DNA from: Dactylonectria macrodidyma
Taxonomy: Eukaryota; Ascomycota; Sordariomycetes; Hypocreales; Nectriaceae
Assembly (NCBI GenBank): GCA_020744425.1
Contig: JAGMUV010000025.1
Coordinates: forward strand, 62,001 to 126,000
Reading direction: 5' to 3'
Length of the DNA stretch: 64,000 bases
The notes under the pieces are model-generated. The model had not been told where the DNA came from and did not search any database. It was given only the letters and a program-made list of their open reading frames with translations. Both the position numbers and the translations under genes were made by a program. The stretch's first letter is position 1, and every line of letters begins with the position of its first letter. Positions 1 through 10,455 of the stretch are shown here, piece after piece.

Positions 1-1964
1 AGAGCCTCAGCTTGGACGACGCCAGCCACGACGACGATGCGGATGTTGGCTTGAAGGTCGTGGACATGCTCGATGAACTCTATGAGCGTCTTCCCGCTGT
101 TGACCACCGAGTCCACCAGAATCACGGTGCGTTGGCGAGCTACGTGGTGTTCTTTGATGTCCGCTGCTGATGCGGCATGTATGAACATTGCCTGAGGGAA
201 TACCTCGTTGACGCCAAACGCCATGGCCTCTCCGCCACGCATCAATGCCACGATGGAGGTTTCCTGCTCGTTGTGTAGCCGGTGACCTGTTGTTTGATGG
301 CCCTGCACGTGTGGGATGGCATACTCCTCGAGCCCAATCAGTCGAGAGACAAATTCCACGGCCAAATACCGTCCGACATGGCTATGGGCTTCCCTCAGAG
401 CAGGGCCAGCAACCGAAGCGTCGCGTGTCGGGGATGTTAGCAACTTTGCTGCGTCTTTGTCCGTGGCATGCAGTATCTCTATGGAGCGGCGACGCATGAT
501 GGACCTCATAAAGTCCTCATCATGGAGATGAACCATCGGCAGCTTGTCCTCGTCCAGACGTGGCGGAGACTGGCTCGGGATTAGAACCTGTCGCGGTCGG
601 AAGTTGTCATGGCGAATAGCATTAGAGAGTGCTTCATCCATGCTCGAGCTCCTGGCCTGCTTGTTGCCGACCACCACAATGGCATGGTCAGCCACCTTCA
701 ACATAGGTAGATCCAAGGGACTGTCGCCGAATGCCCAGACGCATAGGTTGGCGTCGTTCTGGAGTTGAGAAACGATGGCCGCCTTGACGGCTGCAGTCAC
801 GACCAGTCCGTCCGAGATTCTGCCCCCACCGATCACGTCGACGGCATTGGACAATCCGTGTCTCGCCAAGATCTTTTTCCAAACACGACCAAGACCGCAT
901 GTGACAACCACAGCACCAATATGTTTCTGGCCTGTGACGAGTCGCAAGAGGGAGATGATCTCTGGGTGCATGGCCACTAACGAAGCTACCTTGTCACATA
1001 TCACGTCGAATGCTTCGTCGTCGACTGCATCTTCATAAAGCAAGGTCGCTTGATGAAAAGCTGCATCCGAGTAGCCCAAGGGGCTACTAAACAGCTCTTG
1101 TAGTGGACATGTGCCTTTGGTCCAGTCCGGTTCAGTCTGAGCAAATGTCTGCCAGAACAAAACACCAGTATCCTCAGCGGCGAGAGTCTTGTCTCCGTCC
1201 AACACCAGGACTGTCTCGAGGTTGTTGCGGCTGGGGAAGGCAAGACACGTATCCAGCGTCGCCCGCGCACATGCCAAATTGGATTCAACCGTGATGGGTT
1301 GTCCAAAATGCTGGATCAAGGCCAAGGCCCTTGGGAGCAATGTCTTAGGCTCGGAGATGAGCGAGAGTAGGATGTGGTGTTGGCGACAGAGGGTGCGGAT
1401 CATGGATATCTCTGCGTCTTGCCACTTGCGCAGGTGCTCGACATTAACAACAGCCCGGTCCTTCAGCTTGTCAAGCGAGCGGTGCTGCGAGATGACATCG
1501 GTAGGGACGTTCAAATAGATGATGTGTGTATAGGTCGCTAGATCATTTGAAGTGTAGACGGTTTGGCCGACAGCATCCTCCTCGGACCAGAACATCAAGT
1601 GCCCAGTCACGATGGCGATTCGTCCGCTGCGAGCACTCTCTTTTCGGATTGCGTCGACAGCTTGGGCACGCCAATGCGACTTGCGCCCTTCATCTAACTG
1701 ATGAAAGGCATCAAGTCCGCCAATTACAAGGGAGGCGATCATGTCGGAGCCTTCAAAGAAAGCAAATCGGGCAGGGTCGAGTTCCTGCCGCAGCTGGCTA
1801 AGTAGGAATGACTTGCCTGAGCCTGAAATGCCATAAAGTCCGATGACGGTCGGCTTAGGTGCAGCTCGAATGCCTAAGCTCAGGCCGGTACCGCTGGAGG
1901 CAGGAGGTGATGCTTCCCGGCTAGCGATGTCATTGCCGGTGTGGAGTGTGTTTGGAGTGGTCAT
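1..1964 (-). CDS. P-loop kinase / HAD / uracil phosphoribosyltransferase-like fusion protein (C-terminus cut by window edge)
   Basis: A single uninterrupted frame of more than 650 codons starts at the ATG at 1964 and runs off the left edge. Three parts can be read. Residues 42-52 form a Walker A loop (GLYGISGSGKS) of an adenylate-kinase-like P-loop domain. Around residues 254-430 lies a HAD phosphatase-like domain, with DGDKT at 256-260 as motif I and a late FGDSPLD as motif IV. From about residue 520 a uracil-phosphoribosyltransferase-type domain begins; its PRPP loop reads as a hydrophobic strand followed by DSVVNSGKT. Fungal proteins with this combination are usually annotated uracil phosphoribosyltransferase, but the true substrate is unknown to me. 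The first HAD motif is DGDKT rather than DxDxT/V, so its second acidic residue is conserved while phosphatase activity remains unproven. No intron is visible. The domain assignment is firm; the cellular role is inference. Confidence 0.85.
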   Translation of the reverse strand, partial: MTTPNTLHTGNDIASREASPPASSGTGLSLGIRAAPKPTVIGLYGISGSGKSFLLSQLRQELDPARFAFFEGSDMIASLVIGGLDAFHQLDEGRKSHWRAQAVDAIRKESARSGRIAIVTGHLMFWSEEDAVGQTVYTSNDLATYTHIIYLNVPTDVISQHRSLDKLKDRAVVNVEHLRKWQDAEISMIRTLCRQHHILLSLISEPKTLLPRALALIQHFGQPITVESNLACARATLDTCLAFPSRNNLETVLVLDGDKTLAAEDTGVLFWQTFAQTEPDWTKGTCPLQELFSSPLGYSDAAFHQATLLYEDAVDDEAFDVICDKVASLVAMHPEIISLLRLVTGQKHIGAVVVTCGLGRVWKKILARHGLSNAVDVIGGGRISDGLVVTAAVKAAIVSQLQNDANLCVWAFGDSPLDLPMLKVADHAIVVVGNKQARSSSMDEALSNAIRHDNFRPRQVLIPSQSPPRLDEDKLPMVHLHDEDFMRSIMRRRSIEILHATDKDAAKLLTSPTRDASVAGPALREAHSHVGRYLAVEFVSRLIGLEEYAIPHVQGHQTTGHRLHNEQETSIVALMRGGEAMAFGVNEVFPQAMFIHAASAADIKEHHVARQRTVILVDSVVNSGKTLIEFIEHVHDLQANIRIVVVAGVVQAEA

Positions 1965-2442
1965 TGTAAGTACAACGAAGCTGGCCAGGTATTCGCTCGG
2001 TTTTCTTAATGACAGGCTTTGACAAACAGATTGGCAGAAGCTGGAGATGGAAAGGAGAATTTTAGTGAGACTTCCAGCACTGGGATGCCCCGCGTTTTAT
2101 ACATGCTCTTCTTACACTTCCTAGAGACACACTCAGCGAGCCCAGTCACCCAGCCGAAGCCATTAACGAGGGAGGCCGACCGTCGCGGCGAAGATTTCCT
2201 GCGGGAGGCCGACTACAAGTCAGACTGGCTCGCGGCTGCCTCAGGCATGCACCAGAACAGGCCCTGGACGAGTCGATGAGTCCTTGGTGTACCACATTGA
2301 AGGCGTCTGGTGAGCGCACCTTGGCCCCTGCACCGAGAGAGCAGCGAAATGCCTTGGACAGCCAGGTTCCGCCTCGTTTTGTGGCATTTTCCAAGAGCCG
2401 AGCTCTTTCAACTCCCTCGGAGAAGGCCCTTCGCGTGGCGTG
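1965..2442. other. Intergenic, no gene seen
   Basis: This is the 5' flank of the three-domain gene and the 3' flank of the small orphan gene. Short open frames on both strands show no recognisable motif or splice-consistent continuation. Confidence 0.5.
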
Positions 2443-2898
2443 TTATGGCAGGAGAGGCCATATCATCCGGAGTCGACGGCAAACCAGCTGAAAGGCTGCC
2501 GGCTCTATGCCATGGCGACGCGCGACCTCTTGCAGTTTGTGATCTCTGGCAGGGTTGACAACCTCACGCATCGAATCGAGACGAGTGCGGTTACAAAGGA
2601 ACGCAGCCGCTCGGTAAAACTGCCACCGCAATGTGTATTTCGAAAGTAGGTATGCGTAAACCACGAGATGAGAAGGGCCAAAGTTGGGGAGTTTCCGGAG
2701 GTAGTAGCCATCGTGTTGCGCTCGGCTGAGGATGTAAAACACGTCGGCTGTCTCACTGAGCCTGTGGCACCGAGTCGTTGCGAGCCGCCGTTCGCCCATT
2801 TCCTCTCGCAACCTGTCTCTGTACCAAGACTGCGGGTGTCGAGGCAGGCACAAGAAGCCGTGCCATCGGGACAAAACTTTTTGGGCCATCTGTTGCAT
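2443..2898 (-). CDS. Small fungal protein of unknown function (151 aa)
   Basis: A complete frame of 151 residues begins at the ATG at 2898; a second ATG lies three codons further in, and an in-frame stop lies just upstream of the first. The protein is basic and rich in aromatic residues (Trp, Tyr, Phe) and Arg. It resembles a fungus-specific family I recall only as hypothetical proteins, with a central serine/Tyr-rich segment around SETADVFYILSRAQHDGYY (residues 48-66), a conserved REVVNP block near residue 111 and a C-terminus ending in WPLLP. No signal peptide or membrane segment is apparent. The function is unknown; I call it coding because composition and spacing match that family along its whole length. 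No intron is needed. Confidence 0.6.
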   Translation of the reverse strand: MQQMAQKVLSRWHGFLCLPRHPQSWYRDRLREEMGERRLATTRCHRLSETADVFYILSRAQHDGYYLRKLPNFGPSHLVVYAYLLSKYTLRWQFYRAAAFLCNRTRLDSMREVVNPARDHKLQEVARRHGIEPAAFQLVCRRLRMIWPLLP

Positions 2899-4287
2899 AC
2901 TATAAGATATTTTAGTCTTGTTTATGAGTTTTAGGCCGAGTCGGGCTCACGAATTAGGCATCTCACATTTTGAGTGTTTGCACAAAAGCTGTCAGGAAAT
3001 ATGAATCCCAGCTGCAATCAATCAACACCTGCAGGTAGCCAATTTGGGGCCTAAGGCTGCACTCTTATAGCCCTTGGTTTATCCGACACCAGAGTTTGAC
3101 AAGAATCAATCAACACGGATTCACTCCAACTTGGCCTATCATTACATTCTTCCTACGACTTGACCGCTCCTCGCCGACTTTCTATGCTCATTGAGCAAAA
3201 CGTCAATCCAACGCGCTGACTTAGAATCTTGTAGTCAAATAGCTTCAATCACTATCAGCTCCAGTCAATGTCACTAGTATGAGCCCTAAAGTGACCACAC
3301 GGCCTTAACAGTGCTCTGATAACGAGCACGAGCGCCAAATAGACGCCGAAGGCTAGAGCACAGAAACCACGAGGAACCATTCACACCGATGCAAGTCCCA
3401 TGTCCTCCACAACCCGTGACCTACGGCAGTATTGTTGTGATTTTTAATTGCATTGATTATATTTATTGGTGACTCTTGTCAAAACTGATCTCCCGCTTTG
3501 TCTTGCTCGCCCTGTTTTCCTAATGCCGCTCATCCTGGGACTTTGCGCGTTCCACTTGAAAGACGGAGATGAACAGCAATTTCCGATCGTTCTTTTAAGC
3601 TGCAACAGCGTTAGGATTGTGAACATTGGTATGCGATTATTTCCGCGCATGTCTGTAATCGGAAAATATGGCCCAACGTCAGCTGTCCATCTCATGACAC
3701 TAGCCCTAGAGGGCAAGACTGACGGCATGTCCTCGCTGCGATGCACACGCCCATACTTATATTCAAGATTGACGAGTAGACAACCGAGAGGACAATTACA
3801 GAAGACGATGCTATAGGTAACCAAGTCATTTGCAACATAACTGTTAGATGATGATTCCATCGCTCACAATACACCATCATTGCCCCACTGATGTGCAGAT
3901 GAACCCATGTGCCCCCCTCTAGGAACAAGGGTGGTTGATACTTGGAGAGAGGGGCTTCTCTATCGAAGATAAATAGCGGCCGATTACCCGACAGAAACCG
4001 CCAGCACTTGGGATGACACCTCTGTCGATCGGATAAAGGAAGCATCAAGAAGGCGCCAACATGTAGATAGAGGGCGTTTATCGCTAGAAGGCGCTACGGT
4101 AAACGCGACGCTACATAAGCCCAGGCTAGATCCTAAAGTTGATAGAACTGTTTTTCATCCATTCCACATCTACAACAAACAGGTTGCAATTGACTCGACT
4201 CCGATAAGCAACCCATCTTCTACTTTGTCAGTCCACCAACTACCAAAATCTAGTCCGAAATAGCGGTTCAGTCGTCACATCTTCGCC
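2899..4287. other. Intergenic region, no supported gene
   Basis: About 1.4 kb between a leftward and a rightward gene, so it holds both promoters. Open frames at 3444-4048 on both strands overlap each other, have no family likeness and no splice-consistent extension. I see nothing else. Confidence 0.5.
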
Positions 4288-5199
4288 ATGGCCCCCGCCG
4301 CAACATCTAACCCCGCAGCTACCATCACAGCCAGCATCAAGCCAAAGGAAGCATCACACACCAGCCACGGCCATGAACTCGTAAACAAGACACCCCTGCA
4401 GGCCATGTCACACGGCGACGTTGTCTTAGCTGGCATTCCCAAGCATCCCGATTTCGCATCGCACCGCAAGTGGCAGCTAGAGCACATGGCTGCCGCATTT
4501 CGCCACTGGCACCGCGAGGGCTACGTCGAAGGAATGAGCGGCCACATCTCGGTTCGCGATCCCGAGTTTCCCAACGCCTTCTGGACCAACCCGCTGGGTC
4601 GTCACTTTGGACTACTCAAGGTTAGCGACATGATTCTCGTCGACCTCGAAGGCGCCGTCATTGGCGGCAATCGCACACGCCCTCCCAACACAGCTGGGTT
4701 TCTCATCCACGCGGCAGTCCACAAGGCACGGCCCGATGCCCATTCCATCTGCCACTGCCACAGCATCTATGGCAAGGCATGGTCGGTGTTTGGTCGCCGC
4801 CTAGAGATGCTGACCCAGGATGCTTGCAAGTTCCGCGGCGACGCCCACAGCGTTTACAACAGCTACGGTGGCGTTGTGTTGGGAAGCGAGGAAGGCGATC
4901 GAATTGCAGAGGCCTTGGGGCCTAAAGGAAAGGGCTGTATCCTGCGAAACCACGGCCTACTGACTGTAGGGAAGACGGTGGATGAGGCAGCTTTTCTGTT
5001 CACCTCCATGGAAAACACTTGCCGCGTGCAGCTCCTCGCAGAAGCAGCAGCTGCAAACGGCTCCCCTAAGGTTCTGATCACAGACGAGGAGGCGAATTTC
5101 AACTTTGACGTCGAGAGCGACCCAGAAATCTGTTACTGCGAGTTTCAAGTCTACTATGATTTGGAGGATGAGCTGTCCAACGGGAATTTTAAGAATTAA
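4288..5199 (+). CDS. Class II aldolase/adducin-domain protein
   Basis: A single exon encodes 303 residues. The class II aldolase/adducin N-terminal fold spans about residues 60-265. Candidate metal ligands are H156 and H158 in the motif ICHCHS and H222 in RNHGLL; the segment GNRTRPPN (127-134) is the usual phosphate/substrate loop. The first 55 residues are low-complexity (Ala, Ser, Thr, His). In this superfamily a Zn2+ enzyme cleaves or isomerises sugar phosphates such as fuculose-1-phosphate, whereas the adducin branch is non-catalytic. The three histidines are kept here, so an enzyme is possible. Fungal members are abundant and mostly uncharacterised. The substrate is not deducible. The start codon is preceded by a long leader with no upstream ATG in the same frame nearby. 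Confidence 0.88.
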   Translation: MAPAATSNPAATITASIKPKEASHTSHGHELVNKTPLQAMSHGDVVLAGIPKHPDFASHRKWQLEHMAAAFRHWHREGYVEGMSGHISVRDPEFPNAFWTNPLGRHFGLLKVSDMILVDLEGAVIGGNRTRPPNTAGFLIHAAVHKARPDAHSICHCHSIYGKAWSVFGRRLEMLTQDACKFRGDAHSVYNSYGGVVLGSEEGDRIAEALGPKGKGCILRNHGLLTVGKTVDEAAFLFTSMENTCRVQLLAEAAAANGSPKVLITDEEANFNFDVESDPEICYCEFQVYYDLEDELSNGNFKN

Positions 5200-5801
5200 A
5201 TCATATCATGAGTTGCAATGAACTAGTTGACCAGTCAGCCAGCTGAAACTACAGCTTGAGGCCTAAATCTAAATTGAAGGCAGCCCCTGATATCCTCAAG
5301 TCTCAAAGTCACCCCGTACAGACAAAATAACTCTCTTTCCAAACCTTCTCAACTTTGATCGTTGGCCGCCGAATAAGTATGAACAGCTCGTTGGAATGGA
5401 TGCTTTAGGCTATGATAAAGGGCAGTCAACCCAGTTCGATATTGTTCCTGGGAGTTCACTATTTTCCAATGTGAATACAGCTCAACGAGCCAATTTCTCA
5501 TTCTCAAGTTCAATTTTCATCACAGCAAGAACAGAAATGTTTCGTCAAGTCCTTTCGTGTATATTTCATTGCTTGTTTTGATCTATTCTATCTGCTGGAA
5601 CGTGACATGGGCCGTTCAAATCAACTCCACGTTGTAACCCCCCTTTAATGTATTCTTACAAGTTCTTATTGGAAGCAAGCCACCATTGTGATGGCGAGAT
5701 GTCCATTGTAAGGACCCAAATATCTTGTAACGCATAGTATGGATATCTATGCCTTAGCTCGCTGATTATTACGCTCATATGACTGGCCACCGACGTTTCC
5801 C
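5200..5801. other. 3'-to-3' intergenic region
   Basis: Convergent tail region between the aldolase-domain gene and the membrane protein gene. AT-rich in places, with no supported gene. Confidence 0.5.
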
Positions 5802-7219
5802 TTATACCATTCCGTCGTCAGCCTTTCGACCAGATACATTCAAGTCAGTCAAGTTGACGTCGGAACTGTGGCTGCCAACTTCGACGCGGACTTCAGTTTG
5901 TTGAATGATATGCCGACCGCTCGAGTCGTCGTCGTGTAATCGATCCCATTTCGCCTTACCCGAGACAGTGGTTCGCGTATGGCCGTGGGGGTTGAGTGGC
6001 AAGGGAGTGTCACCACGTAAGTTTAGTCTCTGGGAAACGAACAAAAATTAATATTGAGGCCAATGCGGAGAAGGTGGTAAGCACTTACTGATCTCGGTGT
6101 GAGGCCTGTTGATCGGTTCGTAGACCCGTTCAAGCATTTTGTGAATAGCTTTAGGGATGGCAGGGAGCACGCGATGATGGCAAAGCTGGACTCAAAGAGG
6201 GACCAAAGCAAGAGACGGCCTTCGGAGACTGCCAGGCAACGTTAATTAGCTCGGTAACTGGAGAGGGAACCGGTTGTGCCTACCCATATAGTCGTCTGGG
6301 TATTTGCTGACGTCGATGTACTTGTAGCTTACAATACGCATGAGCGCGGCAATACTGGCCAAGACTCCCAAGCTAAGCACACCGACAACGGAGATCTTGG
6401 TACGTCGGTGCATCTGTAGTGACCAGACGATGAAGAAGGGCGTGATGGCGCACGCCCAATCCGAGACGACCTGTACCGAAGTCCCGACGTAACTGATGAT
6501 GAGAAACCCGTTCGCCGACTTGCAATGACCCCTTGGCGTCGTTAGTTGGGCTGGTTGCAAAGGGAAAAGAGGAGTTGTCAAGACTTACAGCTTGGGGTTC
6601 CAATTCGCGGCGAAGGGGACGCAATTGCAAAACAGCCAGATGACGCATCCAAAACTCGTAACCGCCATGAGACCCATGATGCTATACATGACGAAAACAT
6701 ATTTCTTCTGCACGCAAATTTGTAATATCATGAAGGCGATAGAGAACTTGGTGATGGATGAGGAAGCGTAGTAGGTCAGTTCGTAGTAGAGTAGGTATTC
6801 TCTGCCGCGGATCCGGACGAACTCTTGGAAAGGGAATTTATCGAGAAAGGAATCGCGCGCTCCGATGCCATATCGGATGGACAGTATACCCAGAACGCTG
6901 GCGGGGATAAATGGTAACTATGATGAAGAGGTATCGTCAGCTTATTGTCGATGCAGACCATGGCGTAGAACATATCGACGAGGGGGTGAATACTCACAAA
7001 GCCGACCACGGCGAGCCAATCATTGACTTTCCATTTTTGATGCGATTCAAGTCGAAATGTGCGCACCCAAATGCGGAGGCCGATGATGATGGTACACACG
7101 ACGGTAAAGAAGTATATCAGAACCTCAATGGCCAGCCCGAAGCCGTCGGGCTTGATGGGCGACTGGGCGTAAGCAATGTCGGCGATTTCCTCACCAGTGA
7201 GATTCGCAGTGGATGTCAT
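5802..7219 (-). CDS. SAT4/rhodopsin-domain integral membrane protein (five exons)
   Basis: The spliced frame is complement(5802-6029, 6089-6228, 6284-6531, 6589-6917, 6998-7219), giving 388 residues with phases that close exactly. All four introns have GT-AG ends (GTGAGT, GTAAGT, GTAGGC, GTAAGT). The product has about seven hydrophobic helices, an extracellular N-terminus and charged loops, the pattern of the fungal rhodopsin-domain/SAT4 family. Family hallmarks are the first helix followed by R-x-W-V-R, the W-x-x-N-W-x-P block after the fifth helix region, and the D-Y-x-G segment ahead of the last helices. Some members are PTH11-like and are described as surface sensors in plant pathogens, but there is no CFEM domain here. 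The hydrophilic C-terminal tail of about 75 residues is variable. It probably sits in the plasma membrane; the ligand is unknown. Confidence 0.87.
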
Positions 7220-8950
7220 CCTCGACGACGGAAGCCCGACTGGGACTTGTTGGTCATGTTCGGAACACAGTCTACACCCGTCCGAGTCGGAATGGGGGGC
7301 CGCAACCCCATATCAATACGTACTCCAGCACCTTGACATATTATGTAGCATCTCGCAGCTGCTCCTTGTTTTTTCTGCTGTGGATATTGGCATTGTGACA
7401 AGGTAGAAACGAGCCCTACAGAGGCGACTGGGAATGTTGCAGCTTGCGGGTTGCTGAAATTGCGCACCGTGCAGGGTCAAAGCCGTACGTGCAGGGTGAG
7501 TGTTTGGTTGTGAAGACGGAGTAGGCTGTTGTTGCCTCGCAGGATCGAGTTTTATACATCGGGCTGAGACTTGTTGCCCTTGTAGCACAAGCAAGGGTGC
7601 TGGCATTTTCGTATCTCGGGTTCTCTCCCACTTGCTCCGCGTTTACCCAAAGACTAGGGGTGAATATCCACTGATTTATCTTGGCCACATCTCCACACTT
7701 CTTGTCCTTTCACGATCAACATCAATTTCTGTTTAATATGTTCCGCTTCTTGACGTATCCCAATAGTTGTGAAGAAATTCTTGCTGCCAGAGAAGGGACA
7801 GCTTGTGGGGCTCGTTTAACATGTATCAGAAATCACAAGTTGATGGCCCCATGCGTCTCCATTCACCTTGTAACTGTGTTCCCCGGACCCCGGACCAACA
7901 GGTTTTTGCAGGGAATAACTCCTTTGAAAAACTGTTTTCGGTCATAGTCCGGTGCGGCCCGTCCGGGATGCGTCTCCGGCCGTCCGGATAGCAATCCGCT
8001 GCCATTCACACTGGCGAGTTGCAAGCGCAATAACCGCAGGCTGTGCTGGGTCCCTGTATGTCCCTGTATCAGGGATATTTTGCCAAACCAACACGCCGGA
8101 GTTGTTATCAACTTTGAGGAAGCCGACGAGGTTCGATGACAGTTAGAAATGAGGACGGTGGCCAAACGTCCATGAGGTCTATCCGTAGCAGCGTCTTCCA
8201 ACTACCACTCACGCTCATTGTTTGGCCGCTGCAATTGCATGGAGTCGTCCATAATTGTCACTCCCTCCATAATTGCCACTCCCTCCATAATTGCCACTCC
8301 CTCCATAATTGCCACTCCCTCCATAATTGCCACTCCCTCCATAATTGCCACTCCCTCCATGATGTGATCTCTTCCATGAACCCATTCTACCCTAGCGATG
8401 TTGCAGAGAGGGTCTAGACCGGCATGCGTACATATCCCCATGTCTGATGAACCCAACCCGCAGTCAGCCCTCGTCCAGGTTGCTGGGCCGGCATCGACGA
8501 AGCAATCATTGCATCCTATTTTTCGACGATCTCAATAAGAATTCCGGGCACCAAATCACATCATGAAGGCGGAAACTGGCCTTGTACCCCAGCAACGTTG
8601 AAACCACTATCCCATCCGACGCGTAAACGGAACCGTTATAGCGCTGGAAAGGATGTGATAACCACGGCGTCAAGACCCCTGTTTCCTTGCACAAGCAGTT
8701 GAGATACGAACCAATACAGCTGCAAGGTCTAAAAGGGGACAATGGTCGGTTATCTCACCAAAAGGGGTTGCCGAATCATGTTGGTACGTCTGTGACATCC
8801 CCACGACTGGCATACATAGCACATGGCCACGCCTTTCGTTACGGCTCCTCTTTGGGGGTCTCTAATATACTCACACGCCTCGCCGATCCTGCCTCTGCCT
8901 TTCAAAACGACCCTATCCATGCCCCCGCGACCTTGACGACAAAATCATCG
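7220..8950. other. Divergent intergenic region with an 18-bp tandem repeat
   Basis: About 1.7 kb between divergently transcribed membrane-protein and acyltransferase genes. Apart from the tandem repeat at 8251-8358 I see no supported gene. Short frames on both strands are unrelated to known families. Confidence 0.5.
8251..8358. repeat. 18-bp minisatellite, six units
   Basis: Six head-to-tail copies of ATAATTGCCACTCCCTCC. The first copy has TGTC in place of TGCC; the other five are identical. There are no spacers, so it is not CRISPR-like. Because 18 is a multiple of three, both strands stay open through it, which creates spurious reading frames. Confidence 0.95.
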
Positions 8951-10455
8951 ATGTTTCTCTTCAGGGGTCCAACGGCGCCCGATCGCATTCCGACCGATCG
9001 AGTCATCCCACTGCATTTCTGGGACGAAAGCCCGCTATACAGGAGAATTGCTTTGTACAATTTGAAGGTTTTTGATGATGTACTCGACCCAGGAAAGCTC
9101 CGAGGCAGTCTGGAGACGTTGGTTTCCCAAGAGACGTGGCGGAAACTGGGAGGACGGTTGAGGAAAGACGTGAGTTGAAGCCCCGTACCGTAACCACAAA
9201 GAAACAGAACGCAATGCAGGTCTGACACATTGACTTTAAGGCCAATGGAGGACTCGAGTATCACATACCGGCTGAGTTTACTACATCTCGCCCGGCAGTT
9301 GGGTTCACACATGTGGATTACAGCGATATAGCCAAGGACGACCATCCCGTAGCCTCGCGGCTCCCGAAGCCATCTTCGCGTCCAGCCGTTGTGGGAGATC
9401 CCGATGAGTGTATAGATCTTGCCTGCGGGCCCGGATGTCCAACTTCTATCGACAACTACCTATCTTCGGACCGTCCACTGCTCGGTCTCCACGTTGTTTC
9501 GTTCAAAGACGCTACTTTAGTCACGCTGCATTGGTTGCATATAGCTTGCGATGCGATGGGCATGAAGGCACTCGTAGGCGGCTGGGTGCTTGCGATGCAA
9601 GGCAAGCCAATTCCAGCGCAGCAGGGCTTCGACTACGATCCGCTCGCGAAACTCGGCAAGCGTCCAGCCGAACCGCATAAGTTGGCTGACCAGCGGATGA
9701 CGACAGCTTCGCTTCTCACGTACGGCGTCAAGAACGGCTACAGCTTGCTTGCGGCTAAGAAAGAGTGTCGTATGGTCTGCATCCCGGGTAGTTTTCTCAA
9801 CAAGCTACGCATCGACGCCCTTCAAGAGCTCGCGGCCGCTGGCGTTGAGAAGCCATTCCTCACAGACAACGATATTCTCGTCGCCTGGTGGACACGCATC
9901 GCTCTCTCTCATCTCCCGCCGTCTTCGGAACGTCCAGTCACAGTCCAGCTCGCCATGTCGCTCCGAAAATATTTGGAAAAGGACCTGTTGCCTCCACATA
10001 AACCGTTCGTCTCCAACTGCTTCGGATTCACCAATCTCTTGCTGTCCGCCAATGAATTCAGGCACAAACCGGTCAGCGACATTGCAGCGCAGATGCGGAC
10101 GGCGCTCAACGAGCAGACAACCCGCGAGCAAGTCGAAGCATACCAAGCCATGGTACGCGAATCTGTGGCCCCTCTGCCCATCTTCTTCGGCACGGGCTCG
10201 ACGTACCAGATATCTTATTCGAACTGGACCAAGGCGGATCTCTTCGGGGCCGACTTTTCAGCGGTGGCAGTGAGGCCAAGAGATACGCCACTGTATGCGT
10301 CGTACATTGCGCATTGTCAAGTTCCTTTCCAGTTCCCCGAGGGCTTCATTGTTGTTGGCAAGGACTCGAAGGAGAATACTTGGCTTTGCGGTTATCGTGC
10401 TCAAGGCTTGTGGGAGGTTGTGGAGAAGGAGTTGGATGCGCTTAATGCCGCGTGA
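8951..10455 (+). CDS. HXXXD acyltransferase (transferase family, BAHD-like), two exons
   Basis: Exons 8951-9169 and 9241-10455 join at a GTGAGT/AAG intron to give 477 residues. The catalytic HXXXD motif is HIACD at residues 173-177, where the histidine acts as general base for acyl transfer from acyl-CoA. Near the C-terminus a segment [12 protein letters not shown] occupies the place of the DFGWG structural motif of plant BAHD enzymes. The family (Pfam Transferase) includes trichothecene 3-O-acetyltransferase and many secondary-metabolite acyltransferases. I start at the ATG at 8951 because the protein then begins with the usual short strand; the frame stays open upstream to 8687 but that part has no family likeness. 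No polyketide synthase, NRPS, terpene synthase or P450 is near, so a metabolite cluster is not supported. The acceptor substrate is unknown. Confidence 0.85.

Noticed and set aside
3444..4048. Overlapping open frames on both strands
   Set aside because: Neither has a domain, signal peptide or splice continuation; probably promoter DNA of the aldolase-domain gene.
8251..8358. CRISPR-like array
   Set aside because: Units are contiguous with no spacers, and the genome is eukaryotic.
8136..8456. Open frames on both strands through the 18-bp repeats, encoding six-residue repeats
   Set aside because: A repeat length divisible by three trivially opens frames; no start context, signal or splice support.
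8687..8950. Longer N-terminus for the acyltransferase
   Set aside because: 88 extra codons have no relation to the family, which begins close to the ATG at 8951.
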